Of a stretch of 29,100 nt of DNA, positions 7,312-14,877 are shown piece by piece. How positions within the stretch are numbered: position 1 is the first letter of the stretch; each line of letters opens with the position of its first letter. The notes beneath the pieces were generated by a model. It searched no databases, was not told the DNA's origin, and saw nothing but the letters and a program-made list of their open reading frames with translations. A program made the position numbers and the translations under genes. This stretch comes from a virus. The stretch lies in the IMG/VR virus record IMGVR_UViG_3300023301_000065, positions 1 to 29,100 of that record. The stretch is one strand, 5' to 3'.

Positions 7312-7719
7312 ATGGAAAACATAGTAAAATTTTGTCCACATTGTAATAAAGTTAATAAGCCTTATTTTATCTACGGTTATTTTTGTACCGAGTGTCATAT
7401 GAATAGACAGCAATATCCAATAATAACTTTATGTGGAAGTACTAAGTTTAAAGAAGAATTTTTAGAGGCACAAAAAGAATTGACTTTACAAGGATATATT
7501 GTAATATCCGTAGGACTATTTGGTCATGCTGACGGTGATTATCAGACAGTTTTAACGGAAGAAGTTAAAACTATACTTGACGACATGCATAAAAAGAAAA
7601 TTGATATGTCACACGGTATATTTGTTATTAATAAATATAATTACATAGGGAATAGTACAAGAAGTGAAATTGAATATGCTGAAAGTAAAGGTAAGTTTGT
7701 TTTGTATATGGAAGAATAG
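7312..7719 (+). CDS. Nucleoside 2-deoxyribosyltransferase-like protein with zinc ribbon
   Basis: The N-terminal 30 residues form a CxxC...CxxC zinc ribbon (C8, C11, C25, C28). From about residue 37 follows ITLCGSTKFKEEF, then VGLFGH, DDMHKKKIDMSHGIFVIN and YIGNSTRSEIEYA. This is the pattern of phage proteins annotated as nucleoside 2-deoxyribosyltransferase-like. Such folds transfer or hydrolyse deoxyribose-base bonds; activity here is inferred. The start follows TAGGGGGCTAAA. It is the first gene after the hairpin and leads the DNA-modification block. Confidence 0.82.
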   Translation: MENIVKFCPHCNKVNKPYFIYGYFCTECHMNRQQYPIITLCGSTKFKEEFLEAQKELTLQGYIVISVGLFGHADGDYQTVLTEEVKTILDDMHKKKIDMSHGIFVINKYNYIGNSTRSEIEYAESKGKFVLYMEE

Positions 7720-7740
7720 GAAAATAGAATAAAAGAATTG

Positions 7741-7758
7741 CTTTTAAACGTTTAAAAG
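7741..7758 (+). promoter_or_regulatory. Perfect 18-bp palindrome upstream of the methyltransferase
   Basis: CTTTTAAACGTTTAAAAG is identical to its own reverse complement and lies 27 bases before the ATG at 7786. A fully symmetric site of this size suits a dimeric DNA-binding protein. It also overlaps the AATAAAAGAATTG motif found downstream of other genes, so it may instead act in the RNA. No promoter elements are clear next to it. Confidence 0.5.
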
Positions 7759-7785
7759 TTTATACATAATTATAAAGGGGAATTA

Positions 7786-8492
7786 ATGACGGAGATAAAT
7801 AAAATATATAATGAAGATTTTTTAAATAATAAATTAGACGCAAATTCAATAGATTTAATAGTTACTGACCCCCATATAAAACTATAACAGGTGGTGATAG
7901 TAATGGCGCTAATTCAGAACGCCCAAAAGGAATGTTAAGTGGAAATAGAAAATTATTTAAACACCAGAAACTTAAAATATCTGATTGGATGCCAGAATTA
8001 TATAGAGTATTAAAAGAAGGGTCACATTGTTACATATTCACTAATGTTTTGAATTTTGAAGAAATGTTAGCCGAGAGTAAAAAGGCTGGATTTAAATTAC
8101 ATAATTTATTAGTGTGGGAAAAGAATAATTGTACGCCTAGTCAGTTTTATATGAAAAATTGTGAGTATATTTTATTTCTAAGAAAAGGAAAAGCAAAATG
8201 GATTAATGATATAGGGGGTAGTAAAACCGTACATAAATTTAATAATATTATAGGGAACAAAAAGCATCCATGCGAAAAACCCGTTGACTTATTAAAATTA
8301 TACATAGCAAATAGTTCAATTGAAGGGAATGTTATATTAGACCCTTTTGCTGGCTCTGGAAGTACATTATTTGCGACAATGGGGTTGAAAAGAAACTATA
8401 TCGGGTTTGAAATAGACGCTGAATACTGTGAAATAGCCAAAAACAGATTATGTCAACTAGCCCCATTTTTACCAAATATGACGGAAGAATAA
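7786..8492 (+). pseudogene. Beta-class DNA methyltransferase, frameshifted in DPPY
   Basis: ATG at 7786 follows AAAGGGGAATTA and encodes MTEINKIYNEDFL...DLIVTDP before meeting TAA. One missing C in the CCCCC tract at 7869-7873 accounts for the break: with six Cs the frame reads DLIVTDPPYKTITGGD and runs on to TAA at 8490-8492, giving 235 aa. DPPY (motif IV) comes before DPFAGSGSTLFA (motif I, near the C-terminus), the beta-class order of N6-adenine or N4-cytosine methylases. As it stands the gene makes only a 33-residue peptide. Phase variation, a real mutation or a sequencing error are all possible. Confidence 0.88.
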
Positions 8493-8534
8493 AAGAACAG
8501 AATAAAAAAGTCGCTTTTAAATAAAAGGGGAAAA

Positions 8535-8741
8535 ATGAAAAAGTACATATTAACAGACAAAGAATTAAAACTATTGTTGCATGATAGTGTTCAGTTTAAT
8601 TATTTACAGTGTGTGGGGGTTGATAATTGGAACGGATATGACGAGGCACACGAGGCTTTAGAGTCTGACGGTTATGAAAATTATGCCGAAGTGGTTAAGG
8701 AATTATTAACACAATATGAAGAGTATAAAGTTAATGAATAA
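8535..8741 (+). CDS. Small phage protein (68 aa)
   Basis: ATG follows AAAAGGGGAAAA. The acidic 68-residue product contains VGVDNWNGYDEAHE (about residues 28-41), a signature I have seen in small phage proteins of unknown role. There are no transmembrane segments. Its stop codon lies inside an AATAAAA/TTTTATT hairpin repeat. Confidence 0.65.
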   Translation: MKKYILTDKELKLLLHDSVQFNYLQCVGVDNWNGYDEAHEALESDGYENYAEVVKELLTQYEEYKVNE

Positions 8742-8758
8742 AAGAGTTATTTTATTAG
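8737..8758 (+). repeat. AATAAAA...TTTTATT hairpin at gene end (copy A)
   Basis: AATAAAA, a six-base loop and TTTTATT overlap the stop codon of the 68-aa gene, followed by AG. The same arrangement recurs at 10379-10400 and, in longer form, at 11347-11372 and 11695-11724. Copies at gene ends suggest weak terminators or transcript-stabilising hairpins. Confidence 0.55.
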
Positions 8759-8800
8759 ACAGTAGCAAATTATTTAAAATAGTTAAAAGGGGAAATAAAA

Positions 8801-9632
8801 ATGAATAAAGAATATAAAAGTTTTTATAAAAAAGTAGGGGGTGGGGAAGGTGATAGGTGCAATTATCCCACTAGACTAGACGTTTATGGGTGTGGGTGTC
8901 AACATGATTGTTCATATTGTTATGCTAAAAGCTTATTAGACTTTAGAAAATTATGGGACGCTAAAAACCCAGCAATAGCGGATATAGATAAGAAAAATGA
9001 TACATAAGATTACAGAGGATACTACTGTAAGACTTGGTGGAATGACGGATTGCTTTCAACCATTAGAAAAAACTGTACGTAATACATATAATACGATTCT
9101 TGCTTTAAATGAAGTTAATAAGCCATATCTTATAGTAACTAAAAATGCTATGGTCGCCGACGACGAATATATTGCAATTATGAGAAAAGACTTAGCTCAT
9201 ATTCAAATCTCTGTCACTACAACGGACGACGAATTATGCAAAACTTATGAAAAAGCAAGCGTGTCGTCTGAACGTATTAAGGCAATTGAAAAACTATACG
9301 CTTTGGGATTTGACGTACAACTAAGATTATCCCCATTTATTCCACAATTTGTTGACTTTAAAATTATAAATAATGTAAAGTGCGACAAGATATTAATTGA
9401 ATTTTTAAGAGTTAATACATGGATAAAAAAATGGTTTGATATTGATTATTCCTCATATACTTTAAAAGAAGGGGGATATCGCCATTTGCTTTTAGAAGAC
9501 AAAATTGAGCACCTTAAGAAAATCACAAGCTTTAAAGAAAAAACAATTTGCGAAGACGTAAATGAGCACTATGAGTATTGGAAAGAAAACTTCAATGCGA
9601 ATAAAGAAGATTGCTGTAATTTATCAAAATAA
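8801..9632 (+). pseudogene. Radical SAM protein (spore photolyase-like), frameshifted
   Basis: The first frame (8801-9007) starts after AAAAGGGGAAATAAAA and contains GCGCQHDCSYCYAK, with C33, C37 and C40 forming the CX3CX2C iron-sulfur motif of radical SAM enzymes. The rest of the protein (ITEDTTVRLGGMTDCFQPLEK, then TKNAM and LRLSPFIP) lies in the +1 frame and ends at 9632. Removing one A from the AAAAA run at 8993-8997 joins both into a single protein of about 276 aa. The layout resembles the SPL/Rv2578c-type radical SAM proteins often carried by phages. The substrate is unknown. Two interacting polypeptides are possible but unlikely for a radical SAM barrel. Confidence 0.85.
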
Positions 9633-9654
9633 AATAAACTTAGGATAAAAAGTT

Positions 9655-10383
9655 ATGAAGTATGTAGGCAGTAAGAATAAAATATCAAAAGAGTTAGCAC
9701 CAATAATTCAGTCGTACATAAAAAGTGATACTGTAGGTTATTTAGAGCCATTTGTAGGTGGGGCAAATATGATTGATAAGATTCAATGCGGTAAAAAAGT
9801 AGGGTGTGATATTCATGAAGAACTAATTGAATTATTAAAGCAAGCACAAACAGATTACGATTTTCCACAACATATATCTGAGGACGAATATAATAATGTT
9901 CGTGTAAACAGAGATAGTTATCCTAAGTGGTATATTGGATTTATTGGATTTATGGCTACGTTTGGTGCAAAATACTATGGTGGATATGCAAGAAGTTTTA
10001 AGGCGGACAAAATAACACCTAGAAACCAATCAAACGAGTCTATTAGGAATCTTGATAAACAAAGACCTAATTTAAAAGGAATTGTATTTTTACATAAAAG
10101 TTTTCAAGAGTTACCTAAAAATAAAATAAAAGAATATGTAATCTACTGTGACCCACCATATGAAGGTACTACGAAGTATTCTACCAATGTATTTCCACAT
10201 AAAGACTTTTGGCAATGGTGTAGAGAAATGAGTAAAGATAATACGGTTTTAGTAAGTGAATATAATGCACCAAACGATTTTGAATGCATTTGGTCTAAAG
10301 TACACAAAACAAGTCTCAATACACAATCTGGTGAACAATCAGAAAGAGTCGAAAAACTGTTTAAATATAAAGCATGTAAATAA
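9655..10383 (+). CDS. Dam-like (D12 class) adenine DNA methyltransferase
   Basis: The 242-aa protein starts MKYVGSKNKISKEL, has the SAM-binding EPFVGGANM (31-39) and the catalytic DPPYEGTTKY (166-175), the alpha-class (D12/Dam) order. These enzymes methylate adenine N6 in short DNA sites, protecting phage DNA from restriction or marking it. It appears complete. The ribosome site TTAGGATAAAAAGTT is weaker than those of its neighbours. It follows the broken radical SAM gene by 22 bases and ends in another AATAAAA/TTTTATT hairpin. The specificity cannot be read from sequence. Confidence 0.92.
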   Translation: MKYVGSKNKISKELAPIIQSYIKSDTVGYLEPFVGGANMIDKIQCGKKVGCDIHEELIELLKQAQTDYDFPQHISEDEYNNVRVNRDSYPKWYIGFIGFMATFGAKYYGGYARSFKADKITPRNQSNESIRNLDKQRPNLKGIVFLHKSFQELPKNKIKEYVIYCDPPYEGTTKYSTNVFPHKDFWQWCREMSKDNTVLVSEYNAPNDFECIWSKVHKTSLNTQSGEQSERVEKLFKYKACK

Positions 10384-10400
10384 AAGAATTGTTTTATTAG
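10379..10400 (+). repeat. AATAAAA...TTTTATT hairpin at gene end (copy B)
   Basis: AATAAAA, loop GAATTG and TTTTATT overlap the stop codon of the Dam-like gene, exactly as at 8737-8758. The loop matches the AATAAAAGAATTG at 7728-7740. The conservation of spacing and position is more than base composition alone would suggest. Confidence 0.55.
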
Positions 10401-10521
10401 AGAATTTTATTGACGTGTTCTCAAATATTTTTCTTGAGAAATTCCGTAATATTCGTTGGACAGTATATTGATTGTTATTTAGAAATGGAAGAGTAGAATA
10501 ATACCGTAAAGGGGGTCTATT
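10401..10521 (+). other. Intergenic stretch with an inverted repeat
   Basis: No gene is seen. TTCTCAA (10418-10424) and TTGAGAA (10434-10440) form a perfect 7-bp inverted repeat with a 9-base spacer. An upstream TTGACG has no matching -10 at the right distance, so I do not call a promoter. AAAGGGGG at the end belongs to the next gene. Confidence 0.4.
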
Positions 10522-10683
10522 TTGAAAGAAATTAAATTCAAATTAAGAAAAACAGAAGGAATTAAATTATTACATAACAGTAAACAAGACGTTAAAACTC
10601 TATCGGAAGCATTAAATGTTTGCATAAATAAAATAAATGAGCTTGTTCAAGAAGTGAACGAGTTAAAAGAACAAGTAATTTGA
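10522..10683 (+). CDS. Small coiled-coil protein (53 aa), TTG start
   Basis: TTG follows AAAGGGGGTCTATT, the usual site type here at normal spacing. The product starts MKEIKFKLRKTEGIK and ends in a heptad-like helix (INELVQEVNELKEQV). It is probably a short coiled-coil, oligomeric protein. No family is assigned. Confidence 0.6.
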   Translation: MKEIKFKLRKTEGIKLLHNSKQDVKTLSEALNVCINKINELVQEVNELKEQVI

Positions 10684-10750
10684 TAAATACATATGTTAAC
10701 CATAATTGTCTCATTACCGAAATTGTGGGACATTAAAAGGAGAGTATGAA

Positions 10751-11329
10751 ATGTTTAATTTTTGGATTTTTAGTTTAATATTTATTATAGTATTAGTAAT
10801 TATTATGGTAGTGTTGGCTAATAAGTACGGTGACGAAGAGTTTTGGGGCGGTATTCTTACTATGATAGTAATTGTTTATTTCGGAATTTTCGTAATTACG
10901 AGTGCGGTTAATTATTTAAATACGTATGAAGTGAAAAGTTTCCAAAAAGGCTATGAATACGAATTAATATCGCTATCAGATAGTAAAGAGGTTAGTGGTG
11001 AATATTCGGACAGAGGAAATCTTCTTTTTAAATATGCGTCAGCACAAGTGGGGGAAGAAATTTTTTATTACGTTATTGTTGGTAATAATGAGAAGGGATA
11101 TTTAATGAAAAAATTCAACATTGGAAAAGTATATTTATTCTTTGACGAAGAAAACTCGCCAAAATATATTATTACTTATGAGACTAAAGTTTATCGACAT
11201 TATAGGAACTTCATGTTTGGGTACTTATTTAAAAACAGAAAAGATTACGTTGAAACAGAAGTAGTCAAAGAAGAATTACATATTCCTAATAATTCAGTCC
11301 AAGTTGAGTATAACATAGATTTGAAGTAA
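10751..11329 (+). CDS. Membrane protein with two N-terminal TM helices (192 aa)
   Basis: The ATG at 10751 is chosen because AAAAGGAGAGTATGAA precedes it; a longer in-frame start at 10706 lacks a ribosome site. Two hydrophobic helices lie at about residues 4-23 and 33-52. After these comes a soluble domain of about 140 residues with alternating charged and aromatic residues, followed by a Lys/Arg-rich end. The product is likely anchored in the host membrane. No family is recognised. Confidence 0.7.
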   Translation: MFNFWIFSLIFIIVLVIIMVVLANKYGDEEFWGGILTMIVIVYFGIFVITSAVNYLNTYEVKSFQKGYEYELISLSDSKEVSGEYSDRGNLLFKYASAQVGEEIFYYVIVGNNEKGYLMKKFNIGKVYLFFDEENSPKYIITYETKVYRHYRNFMFGYLFKNRKDYVETEVVKEELHIPNNSVQVEYNIDLK

Positions 11330-11346
11330 AATAGTGATATTTGCGA

Positions 11347-11372
11347 CCTAATAAAAAAAGCATTTTATTAGG
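11347..11372 (+). terminator. Hairpin CCTAATAAAA / TTTTATTAGG
   Basis: A perfect 10-bp stem with a six-base loop lies between the membrane-protein gene and the next gene. No T run follows, so efficient termination is doubtful. The stem contains the TAATAAAA/TTTTATTA core found at other gene ends in this window. Confidence 0.5.
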
Positions 11373-11393
11373 AAAATAGGGAAAGGAGAGAAT

Positions 11394-11729
11394 ATGGAAC
11401 ATATTTACGGAATTGACCAAAATGAGGACTTAAAGGCGTTATACGGCGAAGATTACGAAGAATGTAACCTTTTTAGGAAAATACTGTGGGGGTTTTTAAT
11501 GGACTTCGATATTGATATAAGAAGACTTAATTATATCATTCAAAACCCAATACCTATTACAATAAACGAGTATGAAGAATGGGGATTATTTAAAAATAAA
11601 GTTTGCGAATCCTCGTGTACTCATACTTGTGCCTCTAATGCTTTAATTGAAATAGATAGATTTGTAGTAAAATACCATTTAAAGTCAAATATACTATCTA
11701 ATAAAATGGATATTTTATTAGATAAATGA
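11394..11729 (+). CDS. Hypothetical protein (111 aa)
   Basis: ATG follows GGGAAAGGAGAGAAT, a strong site. The 111-aa product is acidic and has a Cys cluster (CESSCTHTCAS, about residues 71-81) that could bind a metal ion. No family is recognised. The last codons are part of a perfect 13-bp inverted repeat. The next gene starts 12 bases after the stop. Confidence 0.6.
   Translation: MEHIYGIDQNEDLKALYGEDYEECNLFRKILWGFLMDFDIDIRRLNYIIQNPIPITINEYEEWGLFKNKVCESSCTHTCASNALIEIDRFVVKYHLKSNILSNKMDILLDK
11695..11724 (+). repeat. 13-bp inverted repeat within a gene end
   Basis: TATCTAATAAAAT and ATTTTATTAGATA pair perfectly around a GGAT loop inside the last codons of the preceding gene. This is the longest member of the CTAATAAAA/TTTTATTAG hairpin set. 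Because it is coding, the repeat also fixes the protein's C-terminal residues. Confidence 0.6.
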
Positions 11730-11741
11730 GAAAGGGGTAAA

Positions 11742-11960
11742 ATGAGAGATATTAATCGTATTGAACCGTTTTTAGAGAAATTAGCCGAGTTATGGAAGCA
11801 AAGTCCAGATTTTAGGTTTGGACAACTTATTTATGTGTTAGCGGATAAACTTGATACTAACGATATTTTCTTTCCAGAAGAAGACGCTTGGATTGCTTGT
11901 TTTGAAGAATTAATTAAGGTAAAGGAAAAAGAAGGAAATGGAAATAGAGGCACAGTGTAA
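11742..11960 (+). CDS. DUF1040-like (YihD-like) phage protein (72 aa)
   Basis: The protein opens MRDINRIEPFLEKLAELWK, then DFRFGQLIYVLA and FFPEEDAW. This matches the small DUF1040-type proteins found in phages and bacteria, whose role is unknown. ATG follows GAAAGGGGTAAA. The 3' end overlaps the next frame by 23 bases, a sign of translational coupling. Confidence 0.75.
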   Translation: MRDINRIEPFLEKLAELWKQSPDFRFGQLIYVLADKLDTNDIFFPEEDAWIACFEELIKVKEKEGNGNRGTV

Positions 11961-12132
11961 AAGAATAGAAGAAGCTTTAAAAAAAATAGACATATCTTTA
12001 TATGACAGTTATGGTAAAATGCGTAGTTTCTTATTAGTTATGCAAGAACTAAATGTGGTATGGGGGTTGACCTCTAAAGAACAACAAAATGAAATTATTC
12101 GTAGTTTTAGAATGTGTTTGAGAATAAAATAA
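11938..12132 (+). CDS. Small hypothetical protein (64 aa)
   Basis: The ATG lies inside the end of the DUF1040-like gene after AAAGAAGGAA. The 64-residue product is helical by composition and ends in basic residues (RSFRMCLRIK). No family is recognised. Support comes from the ribosome site and the fit into the gene chain. Confidence 0.5.
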   Translation: MEIEAQCKRIEEALKKIDISLYDSYGKMRSFLLVMQELNVVWGLTSKEQQNEIIRSFRMCLRIK

Positions 12133-12150
12133 AAGAAGAAAGGATTAATT

Positions 12151-13449
12151 ATGTCGGCAAAAGTAAAAGACTTCGTAGAATCATTTGACATGGAAATACG
12201 AAAGCCCAAAATAAAAAATCATAGAGAGCCAGTAGTGCCTATTTTCGAAGTACTGTTAGTTAATGACTTAGACTTTGTAATTAGAAGAAAAACTAAAACA
12301 ACAGATAGAACGTTAGGAATATTATTAACTCAAGAGAATTTTTACTTGAAAAATAATAAAACAGACGAAATAAAAGTGCCAATAGAAACTGAAATAGCAA
12401 ACTTTTTTAGTTATGGGTATTTTAACATAACAAAAGAACTTGCGGAGGTTGATTGGGTTTTAGTAGACTTTACATATATGGATTATACTAGATTTTCAAA
12501 GGCAATAGTAAGTTTAATCAGGGATAAACTGAAAAGAGAGCTGTATAAAAACAAAATATTTGGAAATAAATATACTTATTATGGTAAATATATAGAAATA
12601 AACAAGAAATTAGGACTGCAAATATTTAAACAAAGCAAGCTGTCTTTAGATACAGGTTTTGCTGAATGTTTTAACATTTTAAAACTATATAGCTATGATA
12701 AAGCTATTTACTTTCTAGAAAAATCGGTTGACGCTAATGTTTGCTATACTTATACAAAGGATAACTATAGGCAAAATTGTCTTAGTGACCTATGTAAGAG
12801 ATATAATCTAGACATAAACAGATTGATTGATTATGTTTTTGAGGACTTATATCATCAAGGTATTTCCACTTGTAATGGTACTATATTAGATATATATTCA
12901 GATTATCTAAATATGCAATTGATGTATTATGGAAAGATAAAAGACAGATATCCTAAAGCACTTAAAACACAACACGACATTATGTCCTTACATTACTCTT
13001 TCTTTAAGAAGTTTAATAAAGAACAAATTCTAGACCACGTTAATTTTTCGTATAATCAATATGCTTATGATAATAAAGACTATTGTATTATACTACCAAA
13101 AACAACTCAAGATATTGTTAGCGAAGGAATAGCATTAAATCATTGTGTTGCTTCCTATGTTGATAAGGTTCTTAGTGGTAAATCTTATATTTGTTTTTTG
13201 AGAAGCATTGATAATCCTCAAGAATCTTTAGCAACAATAGAAATCGTTGGTGGTGTTATAATGCAAGCAAGAATAAGCTTTAACAAAATGCTTAGTGACG
13301 ATAGTTTTAGATTCTTAGTGAAATGGGCAATGGAAAAAGACTTAAAAGTTATGCCAAATATCATAGGTGACAGAAGTTCCGAGTTAAAAATTGAACTAGA
13401 AAAACAATTTAAAAAAATAATCTTAAAAGAAGAAAAAAAGGGGGAATAA
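12151..13449 (+). CDS. PcfJ-like protein (432 aa)
   Basis: The C-terminal part (about residues 310-410) contains YCIILPKTTQDIVSEGIALN followed by HCVASYVDKVLSGKSYI, then LATIEI and QARISFN. This is the PcfJ-like domain known from conjugative plasmids of Gram-positive bacteria and from phages. The N-terminal 300 residues are helical and not recognised. The biochemical role of the domain is unknown. ATG follows AAGAAAGGATTAATT. The gene stops two bases before the next ATG, so the two are probably translated together. Confidence 0.82.
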   Translation: MSAKVKDFVESFDMEIRKPKIKNHREPVVPIFEVLLVNDLDFVIRRKTKTTDRTLGILLTQENFYLKNNKTDEIKVPIETEIANFFSYGYFNITKELAEVDWVLVDFTYMDYTRFSKAIVSLIRDKLKRELYKNKIFGNKYTYYGKYIEINKKLGLQIFKQSKLSLDTGFAECFNILKLYSYDKAIYFLEKSVDANVCYTYTKDNYRQNCLSDLCKRYNLDINRLIDYVFEDLYHQGISTCNGTILDIYSDYLNMQLMYYGKIKDRYPKALKTQHDIMSLHYSFFKKFNKEQILDHVNFSYNQYAYDNKDYCIILPKTTQDIVSEGIALNHCVASYVDKVLSGKSYICFLRSIDNPQESLATIEIVGGVIMQARISFNKMLSDDSFRFLVKWAMEKDLKVMPNIIGDRSSELKIELEKQFKKIILKEEKKGE

Positions 13450-13451
13450 AA

Positions 13452-13787
13452 ATGCAATTTTATGGAAATTTTAATGGAAAAGAAATTAAAAGCGCATATG
13501 AGGGGTTAGTTGTTCTAAGACAAATGGGGAAAAGTGGGGAACTTCCAAAAACAGTAGATTTAACGAGTGCAAGAAAAGAAGTTATGAGCCATTTAGATAC
13601 TTGTCAATTAACAAGTAATACTTTCACAATGGAAGAGGTAGAAGCTTTTAATACAAGTAACTATACTATTGTTGACGTTGTTAAAAATGGAATGAAATTC
13701 TATACTTTGAAGAAAATGAAGAATGATGAAGGGTGTGATAAAGAAGATTATGGTTTTAATTGTGAAAATTGCTACAAAGACATCTAA
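13452..13787 (+). CDS. Conserved phage protein of unknown function (111 aa)
   Basis: The start at 13452 follows AAAAAGGGGGAATAAAA, which overlaps the end of the PcfJ-like gene. The product begins MQFYGNFNGKEIKSAYEGL and contains NYTIVDVVKNGMKFYTLKKM. It ends with a short Cys-containing acidic tail (CENCYK) that might bind metal. I recognise the pattern from phage genomes but know no function. Confidence 0.7.
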   Translation: MQFYGNFNGKEIKSAYEGLVVLRQMGKSGELPKTVDLTSARKEVMSHLDTCQLTSNTFTMEEVEAFNTSNYTIVDVVKNGMKFYTLKKMKNDEGCDKEDYGFNCENCYKDI

Positions 13788-13802
13788 AAAGGAGAGATAG
13801 AC

Positions 13803-14426
13803 ATGAAAGAAAATTTAACGGAAATAGTATTTATTTTAGACGAAAGTGGTTCAATGTATAATTTAGTAAATGATACAATAGGTGGTTTTAATAGCTTTAT
13901 AGACGCTCAAAAAGAGGAAGTGGGGGAGGCAAATGTAACAACTGTAGCTTTTAGTACTACTCATAGATATATTCATGAGGGCGTAAACTTAAAGGATTTA
14001 ATAGCCCTAAATAGTAAAGATTATCGCCCTAATGGGGGTACTGCTTTATTAGATACTATTGGGTCTACAATTTTAGATTTAGGGCGTAAATTAGATGAGT
14101 TAGGTGAAGGTTATAAACCTTCAAAAGTTATTTTTGTAATTACTACTGACGGTGAAGAAAATGCTAGTAGAGAATTCACAAGAGCAAAAATAAAGGAAAT
14201 GATTGAACTCCAAACTAATACCTATAACTGGCAATTCTTGTTTTTAGGTGCTAATATTGATGCTGTATCAACAGCGGAGTCATTTGGTATTTTACGAAGT
14301 TTTGCTTGTAATTATACCGCTAGTTCAGTTGGTACGGAAAGTGTTTATAGTGGACTAAGTAAAACAGTATCTAGTTATAGAGAAGGTGAGGCGGTCTTAG
14401 ACGGTTGGAGTGACGAAATAAAATAA
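13803..14426 (+). CDS. vWA-domain protein
   Basis: The 207-aa protein is essentially one von Willebrand factor A domain. It opens with a hydrophobic strand and the MIDAS motif DESGS (residues 13-17). It then has PNGGTALLD with the MIDAS threonine and VITTDGEEN with the second acidic site. All metal-coordinating positions seem intact. vWA domains bind partner proteins through a divalent metal; TerY-like stand-alone versions occur in stress and phage-defence loci. The ATG follows AAAAAGGAGAGATAGAC. The small membrane gene next to it is a possible partner. Confidence 0.9.
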   Translation: MKENLTEIVFILDESGSMYNLVNDTIGGFNSFIDAQKEEVGEANVTTVAFSTTHRYIHEGVNLKDLIALNSKDYRPNGGTALLDTIGSTILDLGRKLDELGEGYKPSKVIFVITTDGEENASREFTRAKIKEMIELQTNTYNWQFLFLGANIDAVSTAESFGILRSFACNYTASSVGTESVYSGLSKTVSSYREGEAVLDGWSDEIK

Positions 14427-14437
14427 GGGGGATAAAT

Positions 14438-14650
14438 ATGTTTTCAATATACGAAGCTTTTTTAGACGAGGAATATTTTCAAGAATTAGAAGACGCATCA
14501 AAAGAAGAACTGATTCAAATGTATAGGGATTTTGTTAGTTTATCTAATGACGTTTCTGTGAGTAATGTTAGTGTTGCTAGAAAACAAGGTTTTCTAACTT
14601 GTAGTATTATAGTAATAATTGCTATTTTTCTTGTGAATATATTAAGTTAG
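14438..14650 (+). CDS. Small tail-anchored membrane protein (70 aa)
   Basis: ATG follows AAGGGGGATAAAT. The N-terminal 45 residues are acidic and soluble. Residues about 50-68 form one hydrophobic helix (LTCSIIVIIAIFLVNIL), giving a C-terminal anchor. The gene lies 11 bases after the vWA gene. No family is recognised. Confidence 0.65.
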   Translation: MFSIYEAFLDEEYFQELEDASKEELIQMYRDFVSLSNDVSVSNVSVARKQGFLTCSIIVIIAIFLVNILS

Positions 14651-14678
14651 TAAAGTTGAACAAGATACGATAAAGTTA

Positions 14679-14707
14679 TTGACAAATGTTTGTGAATAGT
14701 GTATAAT
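14679..14707 (+). promoter_or_regulatory. Consensus SigA-type promoter of the replication operon
   Basis: TTGACA at 14679-14684, a 17-base spacer and TATAAT at 14702-14707 match the housekeeping consensus exactly. Transcription should start near 14714, leaving about 100 bases of leader before the 20-codon ORF and about 240 before the SSB-like gene. It is the best promoter in the window and would drive replication genes early in infection. Confidence 0.88.
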
Positions 14708-14814
14708 ATTATTATAGTCATTTAAATATATCGTACATATTGCACAAATGTTACACCCAAATCATTTATTGTTTTACAACATTATAAATAAATATTCTAA
14801 AAAAGGAGCCACCT

Positions 14815-14877
14815 ATGAAAATCAAAGATGGAGTTATTGTACCCATTAAAAGAAATAAATCTCCAGCACAATCTTGA
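14815..14877 (+). CDS. 20-residue leader-size ORF
   Basis: ATG sits behind AAAAAAGGAGCCACCT, an unusually strong Shine-Dalgarno site. The frame gives MKIKDGVIVPIKRNKSPAQS and ends with TGA. It is the first translatable frame after the consensus promoter, in a 300-base stretch with no larger gene (14651-14954). It may be a real microprotein or a translated leader. It has no run of one amino acid as in classical attenuators. Confidence 0.5.
   Translation: MKIKDGVIVPIKRNKSPAQS

Noticed and set aside
10410-10438. Promoter with TTGACG as -35
   Set aside because: The position 17 bases downstream reads CTTGAG, which is not a -10 element.
10256-10471. Plus-strand 71-aa frame at the end of the Dam-like gene
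   Set aside because: It overlaps the methylase and the following hairpin, and its composition is not protein-like.
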